Below, piece by piece: positions 1 through 7,313 of a stretch of 64,000 nt of DNA. Origin of the DNA: Hymenobacter psychrophilus (lineage in GTDB: Bacteria; Bacteroidota; Bacteroidia; Cytophagales; Hymenobacteraceae). The first letter of the stretch is position 1; each line of letters starts with the position of its first letter. The notes below the pieces were generated by a model. It had not been told where the DNA came from. It worked only from the letters and a program-made list of their open reading frames with translations, and did not search any database. Made by a program: the position numbers and the translations under genes. The DNA lies in assembly GCF_900107135.1 (NCBI RefSeq), contig NZ_FNOV01000009.1, positions 188,046-252,045 of the forward strand, written 5' to 3'.

Positions 1-52
1 TTACGAGCGTAACGGAGGCTTTTTGCTGCTCATCGCATCAGCCCGAACTTAT

Positions 53-60
53 TACCTTTG
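53..60 (+). promoter_or_regulatory. Bacteroidota -7 box (TACCTTTG)
   Basis: Exact match to the phylum consensus TAnnTTTG, 20 bases before the ATG of the ATPase gene. No convincing TTTG at the usual -33 distance; a TTTG at 22-25 is too far upstream. Confidence 0.45.
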
Positions 61-79
61 AGTACTAGCCGTCCGCCCT

Positions 80-1228
80 ATGGAAAACGCCATCAACACC
101 CTGCGCATTCAGAATTTCAAGTCCATTAAAGATGTGACGATAAACCCGCGTCGGGTCAACCTGATTATCGGGATGCCCAATGTAGGGAAATCGAATATTC
201 TGGAGGCTATGAGCTTGTTGGGAGGAATGTTCTTTGATAAGGAAGACGATAAGTTTATGGAAGGGCAGATTCGTTATGAGAATATTCGAAATATGTTTTA
301 TGACAATAATTGGAATGATGATTTACGGGTTCAATCTAATATAGGATTCGCTACCGTGTCAAACCCTAAAGAATATGACGGTGTATATGTATGTTTTGCA
401 AACGATAGTATTAGCAAAGAGAATGAAATTATGGAGAAAATAATTAATTATAGGGAAAATATAGAGGAATTTGCCGGCGAAGATAGTTTGGAAGAAAGAA
501 AATTTATGCATAAATACAAAGATCAAATAGTGAGTTATGATTATTATTTTAGTAATGGTAAAAAGAATGGAGATGAAGTCTCAATAGAAGAAAGTATTCC
601 TTTGGTGCGGAAGTATAAATTTGAGAAGGATATTGCTTATGGCAAGAGTTATAAAAATAATTTCTTAAAACCTCCGCTAGGATCAAATATGGTAGATGTA
701 TTGCAACACAACGGAATTGGGTTAAGAAAGGAAATTGGAGCTATGTTTAAGCCCTACGGTTTGAACTTTGCAATGCGTGTAGCTGATGGTGTGTTTGAGG
801 TTCAAAAAAACGAAGATGGATTTATTACCACAATACCGTATTCACTCATAGCTGACACACTTCAACGAATTATTTTCTACCTAGCTGCCATCGAATCCAA
901 TGACGACTCCGTATTGCTGTTCGAAGAGCCTGAGGCGCATACGTTTCCGGTGTACACTTCTATGCTGGGACGCAAGATTGCCGAGAGCAAAAACAACCAA
1001 TTTTTTATTGCTACCCACAGTCCGTATTTAGTGACGGAAATTATGGAACAGCTGCTGCCGGAGGAAGGGCAGGAGGCAGAACTAGCTATTTTCCTGGCGT
1101 ATTATGAAGATTATCAAACGAAAGTAAAGCAGCTCAGTGACGAAGAAGTCCGGGAAATTAGAAACGACAGCATCGACGTGTTTTATAATCTGAGCCGCTT
1201 TACGCCTGGCAGTAATTCGTATGCCTGA
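80..1228 (+). CDS. AAA family ATPase (AAA_15/AAA_21, OLD/RecF-like)
   Basis: Probable P-loop ATPase of the SMC/RecF-like AAA_15/21 group, 382 aa. The start is followed by the typical opening LRIQNFKSIKDVTI; Walker A is GMPNVGKS at residues 31-38; Walker B LLFEEPEAH lies near 277-286 and the switch histidine in ATHSPY near 310-316. The middle, about residues 40-270, is not conserved to my eye and is rich in Asn, Lys, Tyr and Glu. That central part is distinctly AT-rich at DNA level while both ends and all neighbours are GC-rich, which suggests transfer or domain replacement. The stop overlaps the next ATG by 8 bases, so the two genes are almost certainly co-translated. Family members paired with TOPRIM proteins (OLD, Gabija, PARIS) act in phage defence; that role here is inference. 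Confidence 0.85.
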   Translation: MENAINTLRIQNFKSIKDVTINPRRVNLIIGMPNVGKSNILEAMSLLGGMFFDKEDDKFMEGQIRYENIRNMFYDNNWNDDLRVQSNIGFATVSNPKEYDGVYVCFANDSISKENEIMEKIINYRENIEEFAGEDSLEERKFMHKYKDQIVSYDYYFSNGKKNGDEVSIEESIPLVRKYKFEKDIAYGKSYKNNFLKPPLGSNMVDVLQHNGIGLRKEIGAMFKPYGLNFAMRVADGVFEVQKNEDGFITTIPYSLIADTLQRIIFYLAAIESNDDSVLLFEEPEAHTFPVYTSMLGRKIAESKNNQFFIATHSPYLVTEIMEQLLPEEGQEAELAIFLAYYEDYQTKVKQLSDEEVREIRNDSIDVFYNLSRFTPGSNSYA

Positions 1229-1775
1229 TTCTATTCTGTTTTTGCCCGAATGCCACGTAGATACGGCCCTGATGCGGACGTTGCTCTACGACCGACAGAA
1301 GCTGATTACCCACATCAAAGGCGCGCCCAAAGTGGGCGATGCGCTGCACCAGCAGGCCGAGCGTTACGGTACCTCACGGCTGGTAATTGCGATGGTAGAC
1401 AACGACAAGCACCTGTTTTCCATCCCCAAGCTCCAGCCCTTCGACCAAGTAGTGCTACAGTGCGAGGAGCCGGGCTGCCTGTTCGTGGTATACAGGCACC
1501 GCGACCTAGCCAGCCAATACCTCATCGTGCTCGACCCGGCCTGCGACGGCTGGATTTACGGTAACGTGCAGGCGGCCGGGCTCAGCCCAACGACGCACCG
1601 GTTGCCCGAGTTGCTGCCTGATTTTCTGGGGTTCACCAAGCGTATTCAAGCCGAGGAGCAGCCGGAAATAGTTGGGTTGCTAAAGGCTTTGCGTAGTAGC
1701 TCGCCCCCGGCCTACGGGCTGCTGGCGGCCTTTGTGGCGGAGCGGTTGGGGGAGGCCGGGCAGGCGGGCTGGTAA
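1221..1775 (+). CDS. Small TOPRIM-like partner protein of the ATPase
   Basis: 184 aa, starting inside the ATPase gene (8-base overlap). I do not recognise a named family. The N-terminus ILFLPECHVDTALMRTLL resembles the first strand and helix of a TOPRIM fold, in which Glu10 would be the catalytic acid (usual form EGxxD, here ECHVD). VIAMVDNDK at about 55-63 supplies the DxD motif (Asp60, Asp62), and a further acidic stretch VLDPACDGW follows at 103-111. At this length it would be little more than one TOPRIM domain and is shorter than the DUF4435 protein of PARIS. Base composition is GC-rich like the chromosome, unlike the middle of its partner. If TOPRIM is right, it would be a metal-dependent nuclease or toxin controlled by the ATPase; that is inferred from family pairing, not shown. 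Confidence 0.6.
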   Translation: MPDSILFLPECHVDTALMRTLLYDRQKLITHIKGAPKVGDALHQQAERYGTSRLVIAMVDNDKHLFSIPKLQPFDQVVLQCEEPGCLFVVYRHRDLASQYLIVLDPACDGWIYGNVQAAGLSPTTHRLPELLPDFLGFTKRIQAEEQPEIVGLLKALRSSSPPAYGLLAAFVAERLGEAGQAGW

Positions 1776-1796
1776 AAAGCCCCTAATCTAAATTGT

Positions 1797-1804
1797 TAGC
1801 TTTG
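1797..1804 (+). promoter_or_regulatory. -7 box (TAGCTTTG) of the aldehyde dehydrogenase gene
   Basis: Exact TAnnTTTG match, 63 bases before the ATG at 1868 and directly after the TOPRIM-like gene. It separates the dehydrogenase from the upstream pair as an independent transcription unit. Confidence 0.5.
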
Positions 1805-1867
1805 TAAGAGGCGGCTGCGGCTGCCCGGCTCTATCCTAATCCTAACCCCACCCATATTCTGCACCCC

Positions 1868-3466
1868 ATGAAGCAAGCACTCGAAGAAGCCATTGCCACC
1901 GGCACCGACGTTCAGGACCACGACCACCACGGCATTCGGCAGGTACTGCGCGAGCTGGGCGTACAGGCCCACAACGCCGCCTGGAGCACCGGCCTGCAGT
2001 GGGGCGGCACCGACAATAAAAACACCCGCACCATCCACTCGCCCGCCGACGGTAAGGTAATCGGCACCGTGGCCATGGCTACGGCCGAGGACTACGAGCA
2101 GGTGGTAACCAAGGCCCAGGAGGCCTTCAAAACCTGGCGGCTGGTGCCAGCGCCCAAGCGCGGCGAAATCGTGCGCCAGATTGGCAACAAGCTCCGCGAC
2201 CACAAGGACGATTTGGGCAAGCTGGTGAGCTACGAGATGGGCAAAATCCTGCAGGAAGGCCTGGGCGAAGTGCAGGAAATGATTGACATCTGCGACTTCG
2301 CCGTGGGCCTTTCGCGCCAGTTGCACGGCCTGACCATGCACTCGGAGCGCCCCGCCCACCGCATGTACGAGCAGTACCACCCGCTGGGCGTGGTGGGTAT
2401 CATTTCGGCCTTCAACTTCCCGGTGGCCGTCTGGAGCTGGAACGCCATGCTGGCCGCCGTCTGCGGCGACACCTGCATCTGGAAGCCCTCCGAGAAAACC
2501 CCGCTCACGGGCGTCGCCATTCAGCACATCATCAAGAGCGTGCTGGAAGAAAACGAGCTGCCCGAGGGCATTTTCAACCTGATTATCGGTGATGCCGAAA
2601 TTGGAGCCAAGATGGCGGCCGATGGGCGCGTGCCGCTGGTGTCGGCCACCGGCAGCACCCGGATGGGCAAGAAAGTAGGCGAGGCTGTAGGCGCCCGCCT
2701 GGGTAAGTCGCTGCTGGAGCTGGGCGGCAACAACGCTATCATCCTCACCGAGCACGCCGACCTGAGCATTGCCATGCCGGGCATCGTGTTCGGGGCCGTG
2801 GGCACCTGCGGGCAGCGCTGCACCAGCACGCGCCGCCTCATCATCCACGACTCGATTTACGACGACGTGAAGGCTCGGCTGCTCAAAATCTACCCCAACC
2901 TGCCCATCGGTCACCCGCTAAAGGACGGCACGCTGGTTGGCCCGCTGATTGACAAGGATTCGGTGAACGGCTTCCAAAACGCGCTGGCTGCCGTGCAGAA
3001 AGAGGGTGGCAAGCTGCTCATCGGCGGCGAGCTGCTCGAAGGCGAAGGCTACGAAACCGGCACCTACGTAACGCCCGCCATCGTGGAGGCGAAGAACGAG
3101 TACGCCACGGTGCAGGACGAAACGTTTGCGCCCATTCTGTATCTGATTAAGTACAGCGGCGACGTAACCGCCGCCATTGAGCTGCAGAACGGCGTGCGCC
3201 AGGGCCTGTCGTCAAGCATCTTCACGCTCAACATGCGGGAGGCCGAAACCTTCCTCAGCCAGGGCGGCTCCGACTGCGGCATTGCCAACGTGAACATCGG
3301 CACGAGCGGCGCCGAAATCGGGGGCGCGTTCGGCGGCGAAAAAGAAACCGGCGGCGGCCGCGAATCCGGCTCCGATGCCTGGAAGGTGTACATGCGCCGC
3401 CAGACCAACACCATCAACTACAGCACCACGCTGCCGCTGGCCCAGGGCATCAAGTTCGACGTGTAA
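1868..3466 (+). CDS. Aldehyde dehydrogenase, ALDH7 (aminoadipate semialdehyde) type
   Basis: NAD(P)-dependent aldehyde dehydrogenase, 532 aa, close in layout to ALDH7/antiquitin enzymes, which oxidise alpha-aminoadipic semialdehyde in lysine breakdown. Visible motifs: IISAFNFPVAVWSWN in the cofactor fold, SATGSTRMGKKV, the active-site glutamate in LLELGGNN (about Glu284), and the nucleophile in GTCGQRCTSTRRL (about Cys318). The C-terminal GGAFGGEKETGGGRESGSDAWK is the expected conserved block. The N-terminal WSTGLQW is also seen in ALDH7. It stands alone between its own -7 box and a perfect 13-bp hairpin. Membership of the ALDH superfamily is certain; the exact substrate is inferred from similarity, and no other lysine-degradation gene lies nearby. 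Confidence 0.92.
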   Translation: MKQALEEAIATGTDVQDHDHHGIRQVLRELGVQAHNAAWSTGLQWGGTDNKNTRTIHSPADGKVIGTVAMATAEDYEQVVTKAQEAFKTWRLVPAPKRGEIVRQIGNKLRDHKDDLGKLVSYEMGKILQEGLGEVQEMIDICDFAVGLSRQLHGLTMHSERPAHRMYEQYHPLGVVGIISAFNFPVAVWSWNAMLAAVCGDTCIWKPSEKTPLTGVAIQHIIKSVLEENELPEGIFNLIIGDAEIGAKMAADGRVPLVSATGSTRMGKKVGEAVGARLGKSLLELGGNNAIILTEHADLSIAMPGIVFGAVGTCGQRCTSTRRLIIHDSIYDDVKARLLKIYPNLPIGHPLKDGTLVGPLIDKDSVNGFQNALAAVQKEGGKLLIGGELLEGEGYETGTYVTPAIVEAKNEYATVQDETFAPILYLIKYSGDVTAAIELQNGVRQGLSSSIFTLNMREAETFLSQGGSDCGIANVNIGTSGAEIGGAFGGEKETGGGRESGSDAWKVYMRRQTNTINYSTTLPLAQGIKFDV

Positions 3467-3484
3467 CTGCTGCTTTGGTCTTAC

Positions 3485-3523
3485 CCAAACGGCCCGCTTG
3501 GTTTTACCGGGCGGGCCGTTTGG
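3485..3523 (+). terminator. Hairpin terminator after the aldehyde dehydrogenase
   Basis: Perfect 13-bp stem (CCAAACGGCCCGC with its complement) around a 13-base loop, 18 bases after the stop codon. The next gene is on the other strand, so the hairpin can serve both. Confidence 0.75.
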
Positions 3524-3540
3524 CGTTCTGCTGAGAACGG

Positions 3541-4095
3541 TTAAAGGCCGATTTTGATGTCGCCGTGGCCTTTATAATGAAGGACTTTGCCATCATACAG
3601 CACGTAATAGAGACGATAAAGCTTGCCCTGTTGGAAGGTGCTGCCACTTACGTCGAGCAAATACTGCCGGTAAGGACTGAGATTCGGAGAGGTTTGCAAA
3701 GGCAGAACTGCTCGGTATTTGGCATCCACTACAACAAAGCTCAGCGCCACGGGGTTGTTGCTCTCAAAGTTTACCCTCACTTGGCCCACCCCGACCGGAT
3801 TAGGCCAAGCAAATACTCTGGAGGCTTTAACCCCGCTAATTGCCATCGTATTCAAGTTAAATCCCAGCTCTTTAAACAGATCCTGTTCCTGCTGATTCCA
3901 GGAATCATCCAGCGTCCAGTCGGTCGGATCTGGGTCGCCCTGCGGGTAGCCGATAGCATCGCGCTGGGTGATGCCGCCGTTGGGGCCAAAATCAATAACG
4001 GGAGCTGGCGCGGGAACTGGAGTGGGCGTGGCGTCCTGTTTCTGGCAGGTGCTCAGGCAGGCAATTATAATTAGCGAGGCTAAAAAAAACTTCAT
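3541..4095 (-). CDS. Hypothetical lipoprotein
   Basis: 184 aa. The N-terminus MKFFLASLIIIACLSTCQK is a type II signal peptide with lipobox LSTC, so Cys18 would be lipidated after cleavage, followed by a Thr/Pro/Ala linker. The mature part has no motif I recognise; VRVNFESNNPVALSFVVVDA suggests a beta-sandwich. It is convergent with the aldehyde dehydrogenase and divergent from the sigma factor gene. A shorter opposite-strand reading exists but lacks a signal peptide and looks like a shadow. Real gene: likely. Function: unknown. Confidence 0.7.
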   Translation of the reverse strand: MKFFLASLIIIACLSTCQKQDATPTPVPAPAPVIDFGPNGGITQRDAIGYPQGDPDPTDWTLDDSWNQQEQDLFKELGFNLNTMAISGVKASRVFAWPNPVGVGQVRVNFESNNPVALSFVVVDAKYRAVLPLQTSPNLSPYRQYLLDVSGSTFQQGKLYRLYYVLYDGKVLHYKGHGDIKIGL

Positions 4096-4257
4096 AGGAT
4101 GGCAATAGCTTAAGAGAGCAGAAAGGTAAGCAGCGCCTCACTACTTCCGGCTTCGCCCGAACCTACTTGGGTCGCAGGTGCAACTACCGGCCCGGCTGCT
4201 GGTCTTTGTGCTGCTTGCCCGCCGGCCCGTGCCGGTTCGCCCGAAAAGTGGGATATT

Positions 4258-4265
4258 TACTTTTC
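4258..4265 (+). promoter_or_regulatory. Possible -7 box (TACTTTTC) of the sigma factor gene
   Basis: One mismatch from TAnnTTTG, 35 bases before the ATG at 4300. Weak evidence taken alone. Confidence 0.25.
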
Positions 4266-4299
4266 CCACTTTTCTGTTCCGCTACTGCTGCCACACCCT

Positions 4300-4863
4300 A
4301 TGGAAGCCTTTGCTTACACCGACATCAACGCGCCGCTGGTCGAGCGGTGCCGCTTAGGCGACCGGCGCGCCCAGGCCGAAATCTATAAGCGCTACTCCAA
4401 AGCCATGTTCAACGCCTCGCTGCGCATCACCGGCGACTATGCCGAGGCCGAGGATGTGCTGCAGGAGGCCTTTCTGAGCGCGTTTCGGGAGCTGCACAGC
4501 TACAAGGGCGACTCGTCGTTCGGCTCCTGGCTCAAGCGCATCGTCATCAACAAAAGCATCAACTGCCTGCGCAACCGGCGCCTGAGCCTAGTGCCGCTGG
4601 GCGAGCAGCACGATGGCGCCGCCGCCGAAGATACCGACCACGGCCCGGAACCGGAAATAACCAGCTGGCGGGCCGATGTGGTGCGCCGCTGCGTACAGGA
4701 GTTGCCCGACGGCTACCGCGTGGTACTCACGCTGTACCTGCTTGAAGGCTACGACCACGCCGAAATTGCCGGTATTCTCAGCATCAGCGAATCAACTTCC
4801 AAATCCCAATACAGCCGGGCCCGTAAGAAGCTTCTCGAACTGGCCCGCCAGCACGGCCTCTGA
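4300..4863 (+). CDS. RNA polymerase sigma factor, ECF (sigma-70) family
   Basis: 187 aa, normal length for an ECF sigma factor. Region 2 runs about residues 20-90: the helix AEIYKRYSKAMFNASLRI, then AEDVLQEAFLSAF and the core-binding/-10 element GSFGSWLKRIVINKSIN type segment (here SSFGSWLKRIVINKSIN). Region 4 runs about 125-182, with VVLTLYLLEGYDHAEIAG followed by the recognition helix SESTSKSQYSRARKKL. It should direct RNA polymerase to a small regulon. The next gene encodes a probable membrane anti-sigma protein and the one after it an exported protein, a common arrangement in this phylum. The signal sensed is unknown. Confidence 0.93.
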   Translation: MEAFAYTDINAPLVERCRLGDRRAQAEIYKRYSKAMFNASLRITGDYAEAEDVLQEAFLSAFRELHSYKGDSSFGSWLKRIVINKSINCLRNRRLSLVPLGEQHDGAAAEDTDHGPEPEITSWRADVVRRCVQELPDGYRVVLTLYLLEGYDHAEIAGILSISESTSKSQYSRARKKLLELARQHGL

Positions 4864-5117
4864 TAACCAAACGACAGTGTAGCGGGATGATAGAATGCGG
4901 CAGGTGCGCCGAGCGCCGATAGGATAGTGGCACTGTAGGCTGGTTTAGCTTCGGCCATTTTTACGTAGGTGGATTTACTTCTCACATACTGCACGTTTTT
5001 TCTGTTCCCCACATTCTACTCATCTCCCACACTTTTTACTCCTAGCATATTCAACACCGTGCGGCGCTGGCCCACCCCCTGCCCGACCAGCCGCCCGGTT
5101 CCGATACCACCTTCGCC

Positions 5118-5867
5118 ATGAACATCATCAACCCCGGACTGGAAACCTTCGTGGACCACCATCGCGCCGATTTCGACGCGTTTGAGCCGCGCCCGGACCT
5201 GTGGGAAGCCATTGCCCAGAACCTGGACGCGGCTCCTGCCGCCCCCGAGCTGGCTGCTGAACCAGCGCCTTCGCGGGTGCTGCCCCTGTTTCCATCGGCA
5301 GCCCCGGCTGCGTTGGCAACCGATGCTACCGCCGCCGTACGCTCGGCCCGCCCTTATGGTATTGCCGCCGCCGTAGCTACGCTGCTACTACTGGGCACCT
5401 GGGCCTGGCAGCAGCCCCAGGGCAGCACCTGGGCTCATACAAGCGCCTCGGTAGCGCTGCCGGGCGAAGCCCAGGCTGAGCTGCCGCCCTACACGGTGCC
5501 CGAGTTGGCCTCTTCCGTTTCGGCTGGTCCCGAGCAGCGTCTGGCTGGTGCCGTGCAGCGCATGGAAACCTACTACACTGCTCAGTTGGTAGAGCGCCAG
5601 CAGGAGTTGCGCGAGGTTGACGAGGAGTTTGGGGCCAACGCGCCGCAGGCCGATTGGCAGCAGGAACTGGTTGCCCTCGACGAGGATTATCAGCAGCTCA
5701 AAACCGAGCTCTACCGCAACCCCGAGCCCGAAATGGTGCTGGAGGCCATGAACCGCAACATGCAGATTCGGCTCGATTTGCTGGGCCAGCAGCTGCGCAC
5801 CCGCGAGCAAATCCGCGAGTACCATACCCAACCCTACATGGTGGCCGATAGCCGCCGCCTGCCTTAA
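5118..5867 (+). CDS. Probable membrane anti-sigma factor
   Basis: 249 aa. The N-terminal segment FEPRPDLWEAIAQNLD resembles the short helical head seen in Bacteroidota proteins encoded after ECF sigma genes. An Ala/Pro linker leads to one membrane helix at about residues 88-103 (IAAAVATLLLLGTWAW), then a periplasmic part with a long charged helix (about 145-240: QLVERQQELREVDEEF and following) that may be a coiled coil. No zinc-binding HxxxC is visible, so it is not a ZAS-type anti-sigma. Position straight after the sigma factor and immediately before an exported protein supports the role. A 254-base gap separates it from the sigma gene. Function is inferred from context. Confidence 0.7.
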   Translation: MNIINPGLETFVDHHRADFDAFEPRPDLWEAIAQNLDAAPAAPELAAEPAPSRVLPLFPSAAPAALATDATAAVRSARPYGIAAAVATLLLLGTWAWQQPQGSTWAHTSASVALPGEAQAELPPYTVPELASSVSAGPEQRLAGAVQRMETYYTAQLVERQQELREVDEEFGANAPQADWQQELVALDEDYQQLKTELYRNPEPEMVLEAMNRNMQIRLDLLGQQLRTREQIREYHTQPYMVADSRRLP

Positions 5868-5870
5868 TTG

Positions 5871-7112
5871 ATGCTTTGGTTTAGGACGAAAAGCGACTGG
5901 GCCAGCCAACGCCGGCTGGCGTTGGCGGCTCTATTGAGCCTGGGCCTGGGCATTACCCAGGCCCAGGTACTAACCCCGGCTGGCCCCGCTGATACGCACT
6001 TCTGCGAGCCGGCTGCCGCACCCCTGCCCGGCCAGGCGGGGCCTGCTACGCCCCGCATGAGCAGCGCCCAGGGCCCTGCGCAAGCTGATGGCGCTGCCAC
6101 GCCGGCCGTGGAAAAGGTGCGCAAAATCAGTCGTACGTTTCCCACCAACCCCACCAAGCTGTACACCCTCGATACCCGCTACGGCCGGGTAGAGGTAAAT
6201 GTGTGGAACCGCCCCGAAATCCGCACCGATGTGACCATTATTACCCGGGCCGACACCGATGCGAAAGCGCAGGAGCTGCAGGCTATGATTGAGGTTGAGT
6301 TGCTGGCCCGCGACCCCAAAACGGGCGGTGTTTCGGCCCGCTCGCGCTTCGGCGAACTGCCCCGCGAGTGCCGCAGTCAGGTAAAGCTCTACGAGGTGAA
6401 CTATACCGTGTGGGTGCCTGCCAACAACCCACTGGCCCTGCACAATGCCTTCGGCGAAATCAACCTGACTGCCGACCTGACCGGGGCGACCGAACTGGCC
6501 GTGGAGTACGGACGCCTGCGCACGGCCCGCCTGGAAGGCCCGCGCAACAGCCTCAAGCTAACAAACGCCCGTGCTGCCGTACCGTTCGCCCGCCGGGCGG
6601 TCATCGACGCTTCTTACGCCAAAGTGCGCCTGACGGAAGGTGGCAGCGTGGAGTTGCGCAGTAACTACTCCGACATTGATATCGGGCTGGTGGGCGACCT
6701 GACCGTGCACAGCAAGTACGGCGACGTGGCCCTGGGCACGGTACAGAACCTGCGCGGCACCTCGGGCTATTCGCGCTTCAGCGTCGATAAGCTCAATAGC
6801 GCGTTGGATATGAAGGTGCAGTACAGCCCGAGCTTTGAGGTGCGCAACACCGGCCCCAACTTCCGGCAGATTACCCTCGACGGTGGCTACAGCACTATTC
6901 TGCTCAACTTTCCCGACGAGGCTGCCTTTGGCTTCGACGTGAACACCGAGCATGGCCAGCTGCTGGTAGATAAGCGCCTGGTGAAAGTGGCCTCGGAAGA
7001 AACCAGCCCTACCTCGAGCGACACCCAGGGAACATTCGGCGCCACCACGGCCCGTAATGCGGGCAACGTGAATATTAAAGTGCGTTACGGCAACGTGAGC
7101 TTTAATAAGTGA
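5871..7112 (+). CDS. Exported DUF4097-like beta-repeat protein
   Basis: About 413 aa. Start taken at the ATG at 5871, four bases after the previous stop; a TTG one codon earlier is also in frame. A signal peptide is visible (LALAALLSLGLGITQAQ). The mature part has short alternating strands such as YTLDTRYGRVEVNVWNR, VEYGRLRTARLEG and VHSKYGDVALGTVQNLRG, the pattern of DUF4097/DUF2807 proteins that form a right-handed beta-helix. Translational proximity suggests it forms an operon with the anti-sigma gene and may be the regulated product or a cell-envelope sensor. Family call is by pattern only. Confidence 0.72.
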   Translation: MLWFRTKSDWASQRRLALAALLSLGLGITQAQVLTPAGPADTHFCEPAAAPLPGQAGPATPRMSSAQGPAQADGAATPAVEKVRKISRTFPTNPTKLYTLDTRYGRVEVNVWNRPEIRTDVTIITRADTDAKAQELQAMIEVELLARDPKTGGVSARSRFGELPRECRSQVKLYEVNYTVWVPANNPLALHNAFGEINLTADLTGATELAVEYGRLRTARLEGPRNSLKLTNARAAVPFARRAVIDASYAKVRLTEGGSVELRSNYSDIDIGLVGDLTVHSKYGDVALGTVQNLRGTSGYSRFSVDKLNSALDMKVQYSPSFEVRNTGPNFRQITLDGGYSTILLNFPDEAAFGFDVNTEHGQLLVDKRLVKVASEETSPTSSDTQGTFGATTARNAGNVNIKVRYGNVSFNK

Positions 7113-7123
7113 AGCCAGGGCGG

Positions 7124-7182
7124 GCCGGCAATGAGCCGGCCGAAAGCGCGCGTCCGGAGCGGGTAGTGGCCTCATTGCCGGC
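7124..7182 (+). terminator. 12-bp inverted repeat, possible terminator
   Basis: GCCGGCAATGAG at 7124-7135 pairs perfectly with 7171-7182 across a 35-base GC-rich loop. It lies 12 bases after the stop of the sigma/anti-sigma unit. Long loop and no T-run make it a weaker candidate. Confidence 0.4.
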
Positions 7183-7313
7183 TTCGAAAAAATAGGATTC
7201 CCCGGCGGGCTTTTTACTTTTTCAAGCCAGCCCAATCCAGTATACTTGTGGAACTATCAACGGCAGACCGCAGGGGCGGTCGGGCCAATGAGGTGTTCTA
7301 TCTGGTATACTTG

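Noticed and set aside
21..60. Full -33/-7 promoter before the ATPase gene
   Set aside because: The TTTG at 22-25 is about 27 bases from the -7 box, longer than the usual spacing, so only the -7 box is reported.
1796..2914. Long minus-strand open frame across the aldehyde dehydrogenase gene
   Set aside because: It is a shadow of a clear ALDH; the translated sequence is His/Gly/Val-rich without motifs, as expected for the reverse of GC-rich coding DNA.
3565..4074. Plus-strand 169-aa frame opposite the lipoprotein gene
   Set aside because: The minus-strand reading has a proper lipoprotein signal; the plus one has no signal or motif.
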